DNA of 64,000 nt from the NCBI RefSeq assembly GCF_946481145.1, contig NZ_CAMLMJ010000024.1, positions 1 to 64,000 on the forward strand, in the 5' to 3' direction. The DNA is from an uncultured Sediminibacterium sp. GTDB lineage: Bacteria; Bacteroidota; Bacteroidia; Chitinophagales; Chitinophagaceae. Below, piece after piece: positions 31,151-40,665 of the stretch. Below the pieces are notes generated by a model that was not told the origin of the DNA, made no database searches, and saw nothing but the letters and a program-made list of their open reading frames with translations. A program made the position numbers and the translations under genes. Each line of letters begins with the position of its first letter. Position 1 is the stretch's first letter.

Positions 31151-32341
31151 TTATTTCAATTTCGCTAATGCTTCTTTAATTCTTCCCCATGCTTTTTCAA
31201 TATTGCCCATGCTATTGGCAAACGAAAAACGCACGCAGTTAGGCTCTCCGAATGCATCACCCATTACAGAAGATACATGCGCCGTATTCAACAGGTACAT
31301 GCTGAAGTCTGCCGCATTGGTGATGGTAGTAGTGCCATCTGATTTTCCATAATAAGCACTCACATCAGGAAACACATAGAATGCACCTTCCGGAGCAAAA
31401 CATTTGAAACCAGGTATTTCTTTTACCAGTTCCAAAGTACGCGTTCTTCTCCTGGTAAACTCCGCCGTCATTTCTTCTGATGGACGCAGGTCGCCGGTTA
31501 ATGCAGCTACTGCCGCTTTTTGTGCAATAGAGCAGGTGCCGCTGGTAAATTGTCCCTGTAATTTTTCACAGGCTTTGGCAATAGTAGCATTGGCAGCAAT
31601 ATAACCAAGGCGCCAGCCGGTCATTGCGAAACCTTTACTCAAACCATTGATCAACACTACGCGGTCTTTCAGATCGGCAAACTGAGCAATGCTTTCATGT
31701 TTTCCTACGAAATTGATGTATTCATAAATCTCATCGGAAAGGATAATGATATCCGGATATTTTCTGAACACTGCTGCCAGTGCTTCTAATTCAGCTTTGC
31801 TGTACACCGCACCTGAAGGATTGCAGGGTGAGGAAAACATAAACACTTTTGTTTTAGGTGTTATGGCTGCTTCCAGCTCGGCTGGTGTAGTTTTGAAACT
31901 GTTTTCTACTGATGTTCTTATTTCTACTACTTTACCACGCGCAATTTTTACGAGTTCAGAGTAAGTTACCCAGTAGGGTGTTGGAATAACTACTTCATCA
32001 CCTTCATCAACCAGTGCAAGAATGGCATTGGCCAGACTCTGTTTTGCACCTGTAGAAGTGATGATATTTTCCGGGGCATAATCGAGGTTATTGTCGCGCT
32101 TGAGTTTAGTGCATACTGCTTCTCTTAAATCAAGAAAGCCGGGAACCGGTGTATAGTGGCTCCAGTTATCGTTGATGGCTTTAATGGCAGCGTCCTTAAT
32201 ATGCTGCGGGGTATCGAAATCGGGTTCACCTAAGCTAAGGTCGATAACATCGACACCTTTTGCTCTTAACTCACGGCCCAGTTTGGCCATTTTAAGGGTT
32301 TCCGGCTCATTAAACCGGTTGAGAAGCGAGGATAGTTGCAT
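31151..32341 (-). CDS. Pyridoxal-phosphate-dependent aspartate-type aminotransferase
   Basis: A class I/II aminotransferase of 396 residues from ATG 32341. Motifs: DVIDLSLGEPDFDTPQHI, ITSTGAKQSLANAI, SPCNPSGAVYS, IIILSDEIYEYI (Asp-Glu-Ile-Tyr binding PLP), LINGLSKGFAMTGWRLGY (catalytic Lys of SKGF) and PEGAFYVFPDVSAYYG. The sequence resembles the AspB/Ibeta aspartate aminotransferases. An upstream extension of 21 codons is not conserved. The aspartate/glutamate specificity is by family. It lies between two long inverted repeats. Confidence 0.92.
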   Translation of the reverse strand: MQLSSLLNRFNEPETLKMAKLGRELRAKGVDVIDLSLGEPDFDTPQHIKDAAIKAINDNWSHYTPVPGFLDLREAVCTKLKRDNNLDYAPENIITSTGAKQSLANAILALVDEGDEVVIPTPYWVTYSELVKIARGKVVEIRTSVENSFKTTPAELEAAITPKTKVFMFSSPCNPSGAVYSKAELEALAAVFRKYPDIIILSDEIYEYINFVGKHESIAQFADLKDRVVLINGLSKGFAMTGWRLGYIAANATIAKACEKLQGQFTSGTCSIAQKAAVAALTGDLRPSEEMTAEFTRRRTRTLELVKEIPGFKCFAPEGAFYVFPDVSAYYGKSDGTTTITNAADFSMYLLNTAHVSSVMGDAFGEPNCVRFSFANSMGNIEKAWGRIKEALAKLK

Positions 32342-32442
32342 TGCTCTTACATTAAATAATTTGGTTACTTGAAAATTAGCGAGCGTGAAGTTCGTTAAAA
32401 ACAAGCAAACGGATGTAAGTTTCCACGCAAAACACGGAAATG

Positions 32443-32648
32443 GATGGCTGATGTCGGATCGCTGATGTCGGATTTAATATTGTTGGATGGCAGATGTCAG
32501 ATGTCAGATTTGGGTTAAGAATCTAATAGTTGTAAAATCTCCTTGTAACTCTTTGTCTTACTCTAAGGTTTAACAAAAGAGTTACACAACGGTTATAAAG
32601 CTGAACTACTCCATCAAATCCGACATCAGCGATCCGACATCAGCCATC
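32443..32648. repeat. Long perfect inverted repeat of family B words
   Basis: 32443-32475 and 32616-32648 are 33-base perfect reverse complements (GATGGCTGATGTCGGATCGC, then CTGATGTCGGATTT). The 140-base loop contains a second, weaker inverted repeat (TAACTCTTTGT / ACAAAAGAGTTA) and another B word run (GATGGCAGATGTCAGATG). It lies four bases behind the serine hydrolase stop codon. Confidence 0.75.
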
Positions 32649-32651
32649 AAC

Positions 32652-33881
32652 TTAGTAGTGAATTTTATACTTGTAAAGGTTGGGCAAGCGGGTTTTCTTT
32701 CTTTGTAACTCGTATTCATACACTGTACGTCCGAGGTTTTTTAGAAAGGGGTAGCCTATTGTGGTATAATCATATTTGTCGTCATTGAATATACCATCAC
32801 TGTTACAGAGAATGGTTGCGCTGAGGAAGAATTCAATGTTCTTTTCAAAATCAACAAAATAACTTACGTCTGTAAGAAATCCATATGCCCCACCAATTTT
32901 ATTGAAGATGCGGATATGTTTGGGAGCCCTTCCTTTTTCAGCACCATAGTAAAGAAACTTAACGGCTGCATCACCTACTTTGGCTGTATCGTAACTGGGA
33001 GAAGTGCTTTCAGAGGGGAAGGCACTCATCCAATGATAGATAAACTGTTCATCATCTTTGGTAAAATCAAACCGTTGATGCTTTGGAAACATTTCGGGCA
33101 TAATTACAGATTGTAAAATGCGGTGAAAATCTTTCAGGTAAACCCTGTTCTTATCATCAAATGCAAAGGGGGTACTGATCAATTGACTACCAGCATAATA
33201 ACCTTTACCCAAACTTGTTGCAAAAGCCGGAAACACCGCTTTGCTAAAGGCAGCAGGTTGTGATGATATAACTGCACCATTTTGATCCAGAAAACTTACT
33301 GTATTGGTTGTTCTGTTTTGTTCTTCGGTTCTGCTCACGCTCAAACGATGGCGGATAATGGCATCCGGATAACCTTTTTGGGTAAGCCTCTGCTGAATAT
33401 ATTCCTGTCCAAGGTATTCGTATAGTTTGTTAAAGGCATCATTATCGCTCACCAGGAATATCTGTTTGATAAGCCGCTCAATAGTGGGTCTGTCCGGAAA
33501 GCTGTCCTGTATTTTGTTGCCATACTTAATCATATCCAGGCTGTCTGTAATCAGCGTGTTTTGTATGGAGACAGGTATGCCCGCTCTTTTAGCTTTACTT
33601 AGTTTTTCGAGTGCCAGCAATGCAACCGGCATTTTAACCATACTGGCAGGGTAGAAATATTCATCGGCATTCAGGTGAAAGCCATAATCAGTAAAAACCG
33701 GTCTGTTCTTTTTGTCTCTGTCAATTTGCGTGTACATAATTTGTACCCTGAAACTATCCCTGTTTTGGAGAATTGTATTGAATAGCCCTGGTTTTGATAG
33801 CAGGAGCTGTTTCAAAAAAACAGTATCCTGTGCCCTGGCTATCCCCGCAGTCAACAGGAGTAACAAAACAAATATGCGCAT
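32652..33881 (-). CDS. Secreted serine hydrolase, class A beta-lactamase fold
   Basis: 409 residues from ATG 33881, with a signal peptide (MRIFVLLLLLTAGIARAQ). The three active-site motifs are visible: Ser80-Met-Val-Lys83 (SxxK), Ser145-Asp-Asn147 (SDN), and KIG (about residue 345, in FNKIGGAYGFLTDV; the usual KTG/KSG). The sequence is longer than a typical class A beta-lactamase (about 290) with extra loops. I therefore call it a serine hydrolase of that fold; hydrolysis of beta-lactams cannot be concluded. The nearby B-family repeats flank it on both sides. Confidence 0.82.
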   Translation of the reverse strand: MRIFVLLLLLTAGIARAQDTVFLKQLLLSKPGLFNTILQNRDSFRVQIMYTQIDRDKKNRPVFTDYGFHLNADEYFYPASMVKMPVALLALEKLSKAKRAGIPVSIQNTLITDSLDMIKYGNKIQDSFPDRPTIERLIKQIFLVSDNDAFNKLYEYLGQEYIQQRLTQKGYPDAIIRHRLSVSRTEEQNRTTNTVSFLDQNGAVISSQPAAFSKAVFPAFATSLGKGYYAGSQLISTPFAFDDKNRVYLKDFHRILQSVIMPEMFPKHQRFDFTKDDEQFIYHWMSAFPSESTSPSYDTAKVGDAAVKFLYYGAEKGRAPKHIRIFNKIGGAYGFLTDVSYFVDFEKNIEFFLSATILCNSDGIFNDDKYDYTTIGYPFLKNLGRTVYEYELQRKKTRLPNLYKYKIHY

Positions 33882-33898
33882 AAATAAAAATAGCGAAA

Positions 33899-33960
33899 AA
33901 TGGCAGATGTCAGATCTCAGATAGCAGATATAAAAAATCTGACATCTGAGATCTGACATT
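33899..33960. repeat. Family B palindrome
   Basis: GGCAGATGTCAGATCTCAGA and TCTGAGATCTGACATTC-type words form a hairpin with a short A/T loop, upstream of both the serine hydrolase and sdaA. Any promoter for sdaA must overlap or follow it. Confidence 0.65.
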
Positions 33961-34000
33961 CTTTCTTGTTCTGCGTACCTTTACATCCTAAACGACCACC

Positions 34001-35428
34001 ATGCCACACGAAGCGATTTCGGTTTTTGATATGTTTAAGATTGGCGTTGGACCATCCAGCTCTCATACATTAGGCCCGTGGCGTGCGGCATTGAAATGTC
34101 TGGAAACTATTCAAACTAAATACAGTCTTACAGAAGTAGAATCTGTTACCGTTTTATTATATGGCTCCCTGGCTAAAACCGGGAAAGGACATGGAACAGA
34201 TATCGCCGTTTTATTAGGCTTATGTGGTGAAGATCCTGTTACTATAGATGTAAACAGTATCACGCCCAAAATAAAAGAGATTGAAAGCAGTCAAACTTTA
34301 ATGCTTGGAGGAGCAACCGCTATTCCTTTTCATTTCCCTGAAAACCTGCAGTTCCTTTTTAATGAAACACTGCCTTTTCATCCGAATGGTTTATCCTTTC
34401 TGGTGTCCTTGAAAGATGGCGAAAACTTCAGCGAAACCTATTATTCAATTGGGGGTGGTTTTGTAGTGAAGGAAGGAGAAGATAAAACGCAGCAGCAATC
34501 GGTAGACCTGCCTTTCCCTGTAAATACAGCAGATGAATTGTTGCACTGGTGCATGAAAACAGGCATGAGTATACATGAAGTGGTGATGGAAAATGAGCTG
34601 GCATGGCGTAGTGAAAATGAAACCCGACAAGGGGTAATGAATATCTGGCATACCATGCGCGACTGCACCTATCGTGGCTGTCATACCAAAGGAGAATTGC
34701 CTGGTGGTTTGCAGGTACGTCGTCGTGCATTCGACCTGAATAAAAAACTCATTGGCAACCAACCTTATGCTGATTATGCATCCTGGATCGATGCCATCAG
34801 GGCAGGAGGCAATGGTTTTAAATACACGCTAGATTGGGTAAGTTGTTTTGCATTGGCAGTGAATGAGGAGAATGCCTCATTCGGTCGCGTAGTAACTGCA
34901 CCTACCAACGGAGCAGCAGGTGTAATACCGGCAGTACTGCAATACTATATCGCATTCTGCGATGGTTTTGATGAAGAGAAAATTTTTCATTTCCTGCTGA
35001 CTGCATCAGAAATAGGCAGCATCTTTAAAAAAGGAGCAACAATTTCTGCAGCAATGGGAGGATGTCAGGCTGAGATAGGTGTATCATCAGCAATGGCAGC
35101 GGCCGCATTAACCGAGGCATTGGGGGGTACACAAAGACAAACACTGATGGCCGCAGAAATAGCCATGGAACACCATTTAGGACTTACCTGCGACCCCATC
35201 GGAGGCCTGGTGCAAGTACCTTGTATTGAAAGAAACACGATGGGCGCCATCAAGGCCATTACTGCCTCGCAGCTAGCATTACAGAGTTCGCCAGACTATG
35301 CGAAAGTGAGTCTTGATAAAGTAATTAAAACCATGTGGGACACTGCCCTCGACATGAGCAGCAAATACAAAGAAACCGCAGATGGCGGGCTGGCTATTCA
35401 TATTCCTATTAGTTTGCCGGAATGCTAG
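34001..35428 (+). CDS. sdaA: L-serine ammonia-lyase (iron-sulfur type, single chain)
   Basis: 475 residues, fused alpha and beta domains as in SdaA. Converts L-serine to pyruvate and ammonia with a 4Fe-4S cluster. Motifs: [20 protein letters not shown] (substrate-binding), [52 protein letters not shown], and [16 protein letters not shown] with the conserved Cys residues for the cluster. ATG 34001. A TACCTTTA resembling a -7 box lies 21 bases upstream. Links amino-acid and central carbon metabolism; no regulator is adjacent. Confidence 0.96.
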   Translation: MPHEAISVFDMFKIGVGPSSSHTLGPWRAALKCLETIQTKYSLTEVESVTVLLYGSLAKTGKGHGTDIAVLLGLCGEDPVTIDVNSITPKIKEIESSQTLMLGGATAIPFHFPENLQFLFNETLPFHPNGLSFLVSLKDGENFSETYYSIGGGFVVKEGEDKTQQQSVDLPFPVNTADELLHWCMKTGMSIHEVVMENELAWRSENETRQGVMNIWHTMRDCTYRGCHTKGELPGGLQVRRRAFDLNKKLIGNQPYADYASWIDAIRAGGNGFKYTLDWVSCFALAVNEENASFGRVVTAPTNGAAGVIPAVLQYYIAFCDGFDEEKIFHFLLTASEIGSIFKKGATISAAMGGCQAEIGVSSAMAAAALTEALGGTQRQTLMAAEIAMEHHLGLTCDPIGGLVQVPCIERNTMGAIKAITASQLALQSSPDYAKVSLDKVIKTMWDTALDMSSKYKETADGGLAIHIPISLPEC

Positions 35429-35433
35429 AAGAA

Positions 35434-35640
35434 ATGGCGGATGTCTGATGGCTGATGTCGGATTTGGAGGTTATTGCCACTGAGGGCACTGAATACACTA
35501 TAGAAATTTTCTGTGAAATTCTGTGCCCTCTGTGGCAACAAATCCCTCATGAATGCCTGAAAATACAATTTCGATTTGAGGAATATTTCCAACACAGAAA
35601 TCATAAAACCAAAGATCAAAAATTCAAAGATCAACATAAG
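35434..35640. repeat. Composite of family B, A and F words
   Basis: B words at 35436-35466, a family A palindrome at 35471-35540 (TTATTGCCACTGAGGGCACT / CTGTGCCCTCTGTGGCAAC) and family F words at 35605-35638. Three different families lie in one 200-base gap; no gene was found in it. Confidence 0.65.
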
Positions 35641-35643
35641 GTG

Positions 35644-35651
35644 TAACTTTG
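35644..35651 (+). promoter_or_regulatory. Candidate -7 box of ndh
   Basis: TAACTTTG, an exact TAnnTTTG, 13 bases before the ndh ATG, giving a very short leader. No clear -33 TTG: the upstream bases are family F words. Confidence 0.4.
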
Positions 35652-35664
35652 TAAGAAATGCACC

Positions 35665-36969
35665 ATGTTACAACGTATTGTTATTCTGGGTGCGGGTTTT
35701 GCCGGGTTACAGCTGGCACGCAGATTAAAAGATTCCAATTTTGATATTACACTGATTGATCAGTACAATTTCCATCAGTTTCAACCACTATTTTACCAGG
35801 TAGCTACCGCCCGATTAGAGCCCAGCTCAGTTTCATTTCCGCTTCGTAAAGTATTTCAGCATAAATCCAATGTGCATGTTCGATTAGCAACGATAGAAAG
35901 TATCGATCAATTGTCGAATACGGTATATACCGATGTGGGCAGTTTTGGTTACGATTACCTCGTTATTGCTACTGGCTGCACCACCAATTATTTTGGCAAT
36001 AAAAATATTGAACGCTATGCTTTCCCGATGAAGTCAACCACGGAAGCTATTGTATTACGCAACCGCATACTGCTCAATTTTGAAGAAGCCTTACATGCAA
36101 CACCTGAAGAGCTGGAAGGCATTATGAATATTGTGGTAGTTGGGGGTGGTCCAACAGGTGTTGAATTATCTGGCTCACTGGCAGAACTGAAAAAGAATAT
36201 TCTGCCACGCGATTATCCCGATATGGATTTCTCACGGCTCAATGTGTATTTGCTTGAGGCTGGTCCGGCAACACTGGGGCCTATGAGTAAAGTGTCGCAA
36301 CAAAAGTCACAGGCATATCTTGAAGCAATGGGGGTGCAGGTAAAAGTAAATACGCAGGTAAAAGACTATGATGGAAAGAAAGTGCTACTTGCCGATGGCA
36401 GTACAATAGCTACCAATACACTTATCTGGGCCGCAGGTGTAACCGGAAATGTTCCTAATGGCATTGATGCCTCATTGCTGGTAAGGGGCAACAGAATTAA
36501 AACAGATGTCTTCAACCGCCTACCTGGCAAAGACAATATTTTTGTACTTGGTGATATAGCCTATATGGAAACAGAACAGTTTCCCAAAGGGCATCCACAA
36601 CTGGCCAATGTAGCCATTGCACAGGCAAAAAACCTGGTACAGAATTTTAAACGGATACAAAGTGGAAAAGCCTTGCTGCCATTTAGCTACAGGAGTCCCG
36701 GTACAATGGCAACGGTTGGCAAAAGAAAAGCAGTGGTTGATTTACCCTTCATGAGTTTCCAGGGACGTTTCGCATGGTTTATCTGGATGTTTCTACACCT
36801 GATGCTGATACTCAGCGTAAAAAACAAACTCATCATTTTCATCAACTGGGCCATCAGCTATTTCACCAACGATACAACGCTTCGATTGATCCTGCTACCG
36901 ACAAAGCACCAGGTAGACTTATACAAAGAAGAACAAACGCCGATTGAGCAGAAAACGCACCAGCTTTAA
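35665..36969 (+). CDS. ndh: Type II NADH dehydrogenase (NADH:quinone oxidoreductase)
   Basis: A single-subunit FAD enzyme that passes electrons from NADH to quinone without proton pumping. 434 residues. Motifs: IVILGAGFAGLQLARRL (FAD Rossmann loop), FHQFQPLFYQVATARLEPS, LVIATGCTTNYFG, NIVVVGGGPTGVELSGSLAE (NADH loop), TLIWAAGVTGN and NIFVLGDIAYME (FAD-binding GD). A C-terminal hydrophobic segment (FAWFIWMFLHLMLILSVKN) anchors it to the membrane. Functional partner of the menaquinone pathway gene mqnE, which lies convergent just beyond. Family is clear; a related disulfide reductase or sulfide:quinone oxidoreductase is less likely. Confidence 0.92.
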   Translation: MLQRIVILGAGFAGLQLARRLKDSNFDITLIDQYNFHQFQPLFYQVATARLEPSSVSFPLRKVFQHKSNVHVRLATIESIDQLSNTVYTDVGSFGYDYLVIATGCTTNYFGNKNIERYAFPMKSTTEAIVLRNRILLNFEEALHATPEELEGIMNIVVVGGGPTGVELSGSLAELKKNILPRDYPDMDFSRLNVYLLEAGPATLGPMSKVSQQKSQAYLEAMGVQVKVNTQVKDYDGKKVLLADGSTIATNTLIWAAGVTGNVPNGIDASLLVRGNRIKTDVFNRLPGKDNIFVLGDIAYMETEQFPKGHPQLANVAIAQAKNLVQNFKRIQSGKALLPFSYRSPGTMATVGKRKAVVDLPFMSFQGRFAWFIWMFLHLMLILSVKNKLIIFINWAISYFTNDTTLRLILLPTKHQVDLYKEEQTPIEQKTHQL

Positions 36970-37201
36970 TGTTTGATTTTTTGATCATTGATTTTTCGAT
37001 TTCAGATATAGAATCGGATAGAATAGAATATTTCAAATCCATTCCCAATAACTCCCTTTCTCCCTTTCTCTCTGCGAAAAAGCTTAGTAATTAGTAATAC
37101 TTAAATTACTTGATTTCTTTTGCAGGGAGAAAGGGAGTTTCGAATAATTCGAAAAGTACTTTGCTATTGCTAAAATCAAGAAATCAAACATAAATCCGAC
37201 A
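36968..37201. repeat. Repeat-rich gap between ndh and mqnE
   Basis: Family F words at 36968-37000, then an inverted repeat AACTCCCTTTCTCCCTTTCT (37049-37068) / AGGGAGAAAGGGAGTTT (37125-37141) and family B words from 37195 that run into the mqnE stop codon. Confidence 0.65.
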
Positions 37202-38362
37202 TCAGACATCAGACATCAGCGATTCCCCCGAGTAGTCTTTGATTTCATTGTACAGCGTTCCTCTCTCAACCGGTTGTCTGTTTACTTGTTTAATCAGGCG
37301 TACCAGTTCTTCGGTGCTCATGGTTGGGGTTTGTTCTTCACTTCCGGCCATGGCGTATATTTTGGTGGAGTCGTCGATGGTGCCATCGATGTCGTTCACG
37401 CCGAATGATAAGGTAAGTTGTGCATTTTGTCTGCCCAGCATAGGCCAGTAGGCTTTCAGGTGTGGGAAGTTGTCCATGTACAAACGCGAAACTGCATACA
37501 TGCGCATGTCTTCCACCACAGAAGACTCGGCAATATGACTCATATCATTATCCTTATTGCGGAATTTGAGGGGTATAAAAGTGTTGAAGCCGCCTGTTTT
37601 GTCTTGAAGCTGACGAAGTCTGTCCATGTGATCAATACGATGCCAGAATTCTTCTATATGTCCATACAATAAAGTGGCATTACTATGCATGCCAAGATTG
37701 TGAGCAGTTTCATGGATATGTAACCAGCCATCAGCATCAACTTTATCTTCACAGATCTGTTTGCGGATTTCGGGGTGGAATATTTCTGCACCTCCACCGG
37801 GTAAGGAATCCAATCCGGCTTCATGTGCCAGTCGCATACCTTCTTCCACAGAAACTTTGGCTTTGCGGAACATATAGTCCAGTTCAACGGGTGTAAAGCC
37901 TTTAATGTGTAAGTCGGGACGATGTGCTTTGATGGTACGAAGTAGTTCGAGGAAGAAGTCGAGGTTCATTTTAGGGTGAACGCCGCCAACGATATGTACT
38001 TCGGTAACGGGTTTACCGTCGTAGCTTTTTACGATATGCATCATTTGTTCGATGCTCAGTTCCCAACCTTCCTCGCGGTGGGCATAGAGGCGGGAGTAGG
38101 AGCAGAACTTACAGGAGAACACACATACATTGGTGGGTTCAATATGGAAGTTGCGGTTGAAATAGGTTTTGTTACCGTGTTTCTCTTCACGCACCCAGTT
38201 GGCCAGGGCACCGAGCCAGGAGAGGGAGCCTTTTTCGAAGAGGGTAACACCATCATCAAAGGAAATACGCTCTTTGCTTAGTATTTTCTCTCCTATACTT
38301 TTTAACTGACTATCCGACTGTGTTGCAACCAAAACAAATGGGTCTGAAATTCGCGCGCTCAT
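37202..38362 (-). CDS. mqnE: Aminofutalosine synthase MqnE (radical SAM)
   Basis: Radical SAM enzyme of the futalosine menaquinone pathway. 386 residues from ATG 38362. Cluster-binding Cys80, Cys84 and Cys87 in TNVCVFSCKFCSYS; GGVHPKMNLDFFLELL; GLDSLPGGGAEIFHPEIRKQ; and NTFIPLKFRNKDND are MqnE marks and separate it from MqnC. The last residues, GESLMSDV, are encoded by a family B repeat, so the C-terminus seems to have been set by the repeat. A -7 box is at 38380-38387. With ndh it serves the quinone-linked respiratory chain. Confidence 0.94.
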   Translation of the reverse strand: MSARISDPFVLVATQSDSQLKSIGEKILSKERISFDDGVTLFEKGSLSWLGALANWVREEKHGNKTYFNRNFHIEPTNVCVFSCKFCSYSRLYAHREEGWELSIEQMMHIVKSYDGKPVTEVHIVGGVHPKMNLDFFLELLRTIKAHRPDLHIKGFTPVELDYMFRKAKVSVEEGMRLAHEAGLDSLPGGGAEIFHPEIRKQICEDKVDADGWLHIHETAHNLGMHSNATLLYGHIEEFWHRIDHMDRLRQLQDKTGGFNTFIPLKFRNKDNDMSHIAESSVVEDMRMYAVSRLYMDNFPHLKAYWPMLGRQNAQLTLSFGVNDIDGTIDDSTKIYAMAGSEEQTPTMSTEELVRLIKQVNRQPVERGTLYNEIKDYSGESLMSDV

Positions 38363-38379
38363 CTTCACTAATTTGGATG

Positions 38380-38387
38380 CAAAAATA
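38380..38387 (-). promoter_or_regulatory. Candidate -7 box of mqnE
   Basis: Minus-strand TATTTTTG fits TAnnTTTG, 17 bases before the ATG. The expected -33 position falls in the family A palindrome (38396-38460), so the repeat may overlap the promoter. Confidence 0.4.
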
Positions 38388-38395
38388 CGATTATA

Positions 38396-38460
38396 GTTGC
38401 CACTGAAAGCACAGAAATACACAGAAACGTTTCAGTGGTATTCTGTGCCTTCAGTGGCAA
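38396..38460. repeat. Family A palindrome upstream of mqnE
   Basis: GTTGCCACTGAAAGCACAG and CTGTGCCTTCAGTGGCAA with an extra inner segment. Not at a gene end here: it lies between divergent mqnE and the nucleoside transporter, which argues against a purely terminator role. Confidence 0.7.
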
Positions 38461-38582
38461 ATCCGCCTTATTTCTTAGGTTTCAAATCCACTTTCCTCCA
38501 TCAGCCTCAAAAGTTCATGTTTTTTATATAGATTCGTTGGTCACACTGCAACAGCAGGTATTCATTCATAACCAACTGAGCT

Positions 38583-39902
38583 ATGTCAATTAAACTAAGG
38601 CTAACTATTCTAAGTTTTTTCCAATTTTTTGTGTGGGGAGCATGGCTCACAACGCTTGGTTCTTATGGTTTCGGGTTCAAAAACTGGACGGGTGCGCAGT
38701 TTGGGGCTGTTTTTTCTACCCTGGGACTAGGTTCGCTGGTTATGCCAGCGTTGGTAGGCATTATTGCCGACCGTTGGATGAATGCAGAAAAGCTTTATTC
38801 ATTGCTGCATATTTTTTATGGCCTCACCCTCTTTGCATTACCTTTTATCGATGAACCGAATACATTCTTTTGGGTTCTTCTGGTGAGTATGTGTTTTTAT
38901 ATGCCGACTATATCTCTTTCCAATTCACTTTCCTACCGGATACTCATTGATAACGAGATGGACGTAGTAAAGGTATTTCCCCCAATCAGGGTTTGGGGTA
39001 CAATTGGATTTATTGCGGCTATGTGGACCACCAATCTTATCAGTGATCCACAGTCGCCCTGGGAAACGGGTAAGGCGATAGGTGAGCAGATTGCGGCTTT
39101 AACAGGACATGCTATTAATGCCAACCAATTTTATGTAGCTGGAGTGTTTGCCGTGGTATTGGGTATCTATTCATTTTTCCTGCCTGCCTGTACGCCCCAG
39201 AACAAGGGGAAAGGCATGGGGTCATGGATCGATACTTTTGGACTTCGGGCCTTTAAGTTGTTGGGGAATTATAAAATGGCCATTTTCTTTCTTTTTTCGA
39301 TGTTTCTTGGAGCGGCTTTACAGCTTACGAATATGTATGGTGATACCTACCTGAAAGACTTCGAAAAAATTACCCAATATGCCGATTCTTTTGTAGTGAA
39401 GTATTCAACCATGATTATTTCCATTTCACAGATATCAGAAACACTGTTTATTCTGGCTATTCCATTTTTCATGAAACGCTTTGGCATTAAGAAAGTGATG
39501 CTGATCTCTATGTTTGCCTGGGTTTTGCGTTTCGGGCTGTTTTCTTTCGGTAATCCTGAAGGTTTGTTCTGGATGATTATTCTATCAAATATTGTTTATG
39601 GCATGGCTTTCGACTTCTTCAATATATCAGGCTCCTTATTTGTAGAAACATCTATCGATCCTGCGATACGCTCCTCCGCACAAGGCTTATTTATGATGAT
39701 GACCAATGGTTTTGGAGCCATCATGGGTAGTGTGTTGAGCGGCTGGATGATCGACGGTTTTTACCTCTTACCAGATGGTAGCAAAGACTGGCCCGGCATC
39801 TGGATGGTGTTCGCCATTTACGCCCTGTTTATAGCCATATTTTTCGCAATCCTCTTCCGCCACAAGCATAATGCGGCTGAAGTGGCTAGTGTTGGACATT
39901 AG
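38583..39902 (+). CDS. Nucleoside permease (NHS/NupG-type MFS transporter)
   Basis: 439 residues with about 12 membrane helices. Conserved motifs of the nucleoside:H+ symporter family: SFFQFFVWGAWLTTLGSY, then MPALVGIIADRWMNAEKLYS, PTISLSNSLSYRIL, KVFPPIRVWGTIGFIAAMW and QGLFMMMTNGFGAIMGSVLS. Imports nucleosides (family function). The gene is alone, with a family A palindrome upstream and a C-type repeat plus terminator downstream. Specific substrate not determined. Confidence 0.9.
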   Translation: MSIKLRLTILSFFQFFVWGAWLTTLGSYGFGFKNWTGAQFGAVFSTLGLGSLVMPALVGIIADRWMNAEKLYSLLHIFYGLTLFALPFIDEPNTFFWVLLVSMCFYMPTISLSNSLSYRILIDNEMDVVKVFPPIRVWGTIGFIAAMWTTNLISDPQSPWETGKAIGEQIAALTGHAINANQFYVAGVFAVVLGIYSFFLPACTPQNKGKGMGSWIDTFGLRAFKLLGNYKMAIFFLFSMFLGAALQLTNMYGDTYLKDFEKITQYADSFVVKYSTMIISISQISETLFILAIPFFMKRFGIKKVMLISMFAWVLRFGLFSFGNPEGLFWMIILSNIVYGMAFDFFNISGSLFVETSIDPAIRSSAQGLFMMMTNGFGAIMGSVLSGWMIDGFYLLPDGSKDWPGIWMVFAIYALFIAIFFAILFRHKHNAAEVASVGH

Positions 39903-39904
39903 AG

Positions 39905-40068
39905 CTGTTGGCCTTTAGCTATTAGCCATTAGCTTTTAGCTGCTAGGTACTGAAATGCGTTAAGAACTAACTAAAAAAAGAAACCGACTATTAAGCCGGT
40001 TTCTTTTTTTAAATGAGCTATTGGTAAAGCCCGCCCAAGCTAATTGCTAATAGCTAAAGGCTAACGGC
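39905..40068. repeat. TAGC-type words flanking a terminator, between convergent transporter and trxA
   Basis: Left: TTTAGCTATTAGCCATTAGC words; right: GCTAATTGCTAATAGCTAAAGG words. They are inverted relative to each other and enclose the terminator at 39974-40012. They belong to family C by word shape but lack the element core. Confidence 0.6.
39974..40012. terminator. Bidirectional rho-independent terminator
   Basis: AAAAAAAGAAACCG, ACTATTAAGC, CGGTTTCTTTTTTT: stem of 9 bases with A and T runs on opposite sides. Confidence 0.9.
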
Positions 40069-40386
40069 TTACAAATGCGCCTGAATCTTCTTATCCAGCA
40101 CCGACTTAGGTACTGCGCCAATTTGCTTATCTACAATCTGACCACCTTTAATGAAAAGGATAGCAGGGATAGAAGTAATACCATAGTTCACACTAAGGTT
40201 CGGGTTATGGTCTACGTTTACTTTACCTACGTTGATCTTGCCATCGTAATCTTTCGCCAGTTCTTCAATAACGGGTCCGATAGCGCGACAAGGTCCACAC
40301 CATTCAGCCCAGAAATCTACTACGGTCAGTTTATCACTATCCAGTACAGTTGTCTGGAAATTCGCGTCTGTTAATTCTAAAGCCAT
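40069..40386 (-). CDS. trxA: Thioredoxin
   Basis: 105 residues, standard length. Active-site Cys30-Gly-Pro-Cys33 in VDFWAEWCGPCRAIGPVI; NVDHNPNLSVNYGITSIPAI carries the cis-Pro76 region; FIKGGQIVDKQIGAVPKSVL follows. A general dithiol reductant for ribonucleotide reductase, peroxiredoxins and other proteins, cytoplasmic. No promoter box found in the repeat-rich upstream gap. Confidence 0.97.
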   Translation of the reverse strand: MALELTDANFQTTVLDSDKLTVVDFWAEWCGPCRAIGPVIEELAKDYDGKINVGKVNVDHNPNLSVNYGITSIPAILFIKGGQIVDKQIGAVPKSVLDKKIQAHL

Positions 40387-40409
40387 TGTTTCTATTTTTA
40401 AATGTTTAT

Positions 40410-40665
40410 TGTTTGTAAGTCCGAAAGTCCGTCCTTTCTTCGTCAGGATGACCGGAAGTCCGTTTTTCCTTGCTTGTAGCTTGAAGCTTGTGGCTTGAAG
40501 CTATAGAAAGAGAACAAATTTAAGCCCAATCGCCCATCTCTGCCCCTTTGACTTTTCCACCACTGTTATTAATGACGTTAGGACAGGAGAAACCTGACAG
40601 GGAAGCAGGAAATGAGGAATAGAGCTTGCCCTGAGCTTGCCGAAGGGGAATAAGTAATAAGAAAA
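40410..40665. repeat. Family E, C and H words upstream of trxA
   Basis: Family E words (GTAAGTCCGAAAGTCCGTCC, 40415-40460), family C words (GTAGCTTGAAGCTTGTGGC, 40468-40503), GCTTGCCCTGAGCTTGCCGAAGG (40624-40646, a widely seen hairpin word) and H-like AATAAGTAATAAG. Between 40670 and 40807 I see no gene or motif. Confidence 0.5.

Noticed and set aside
34428..34762. Several antisense frames of about 100 codons inside sdaA
   Set aside because: They mirror the codon periodicity of a strongly coding sense gene.
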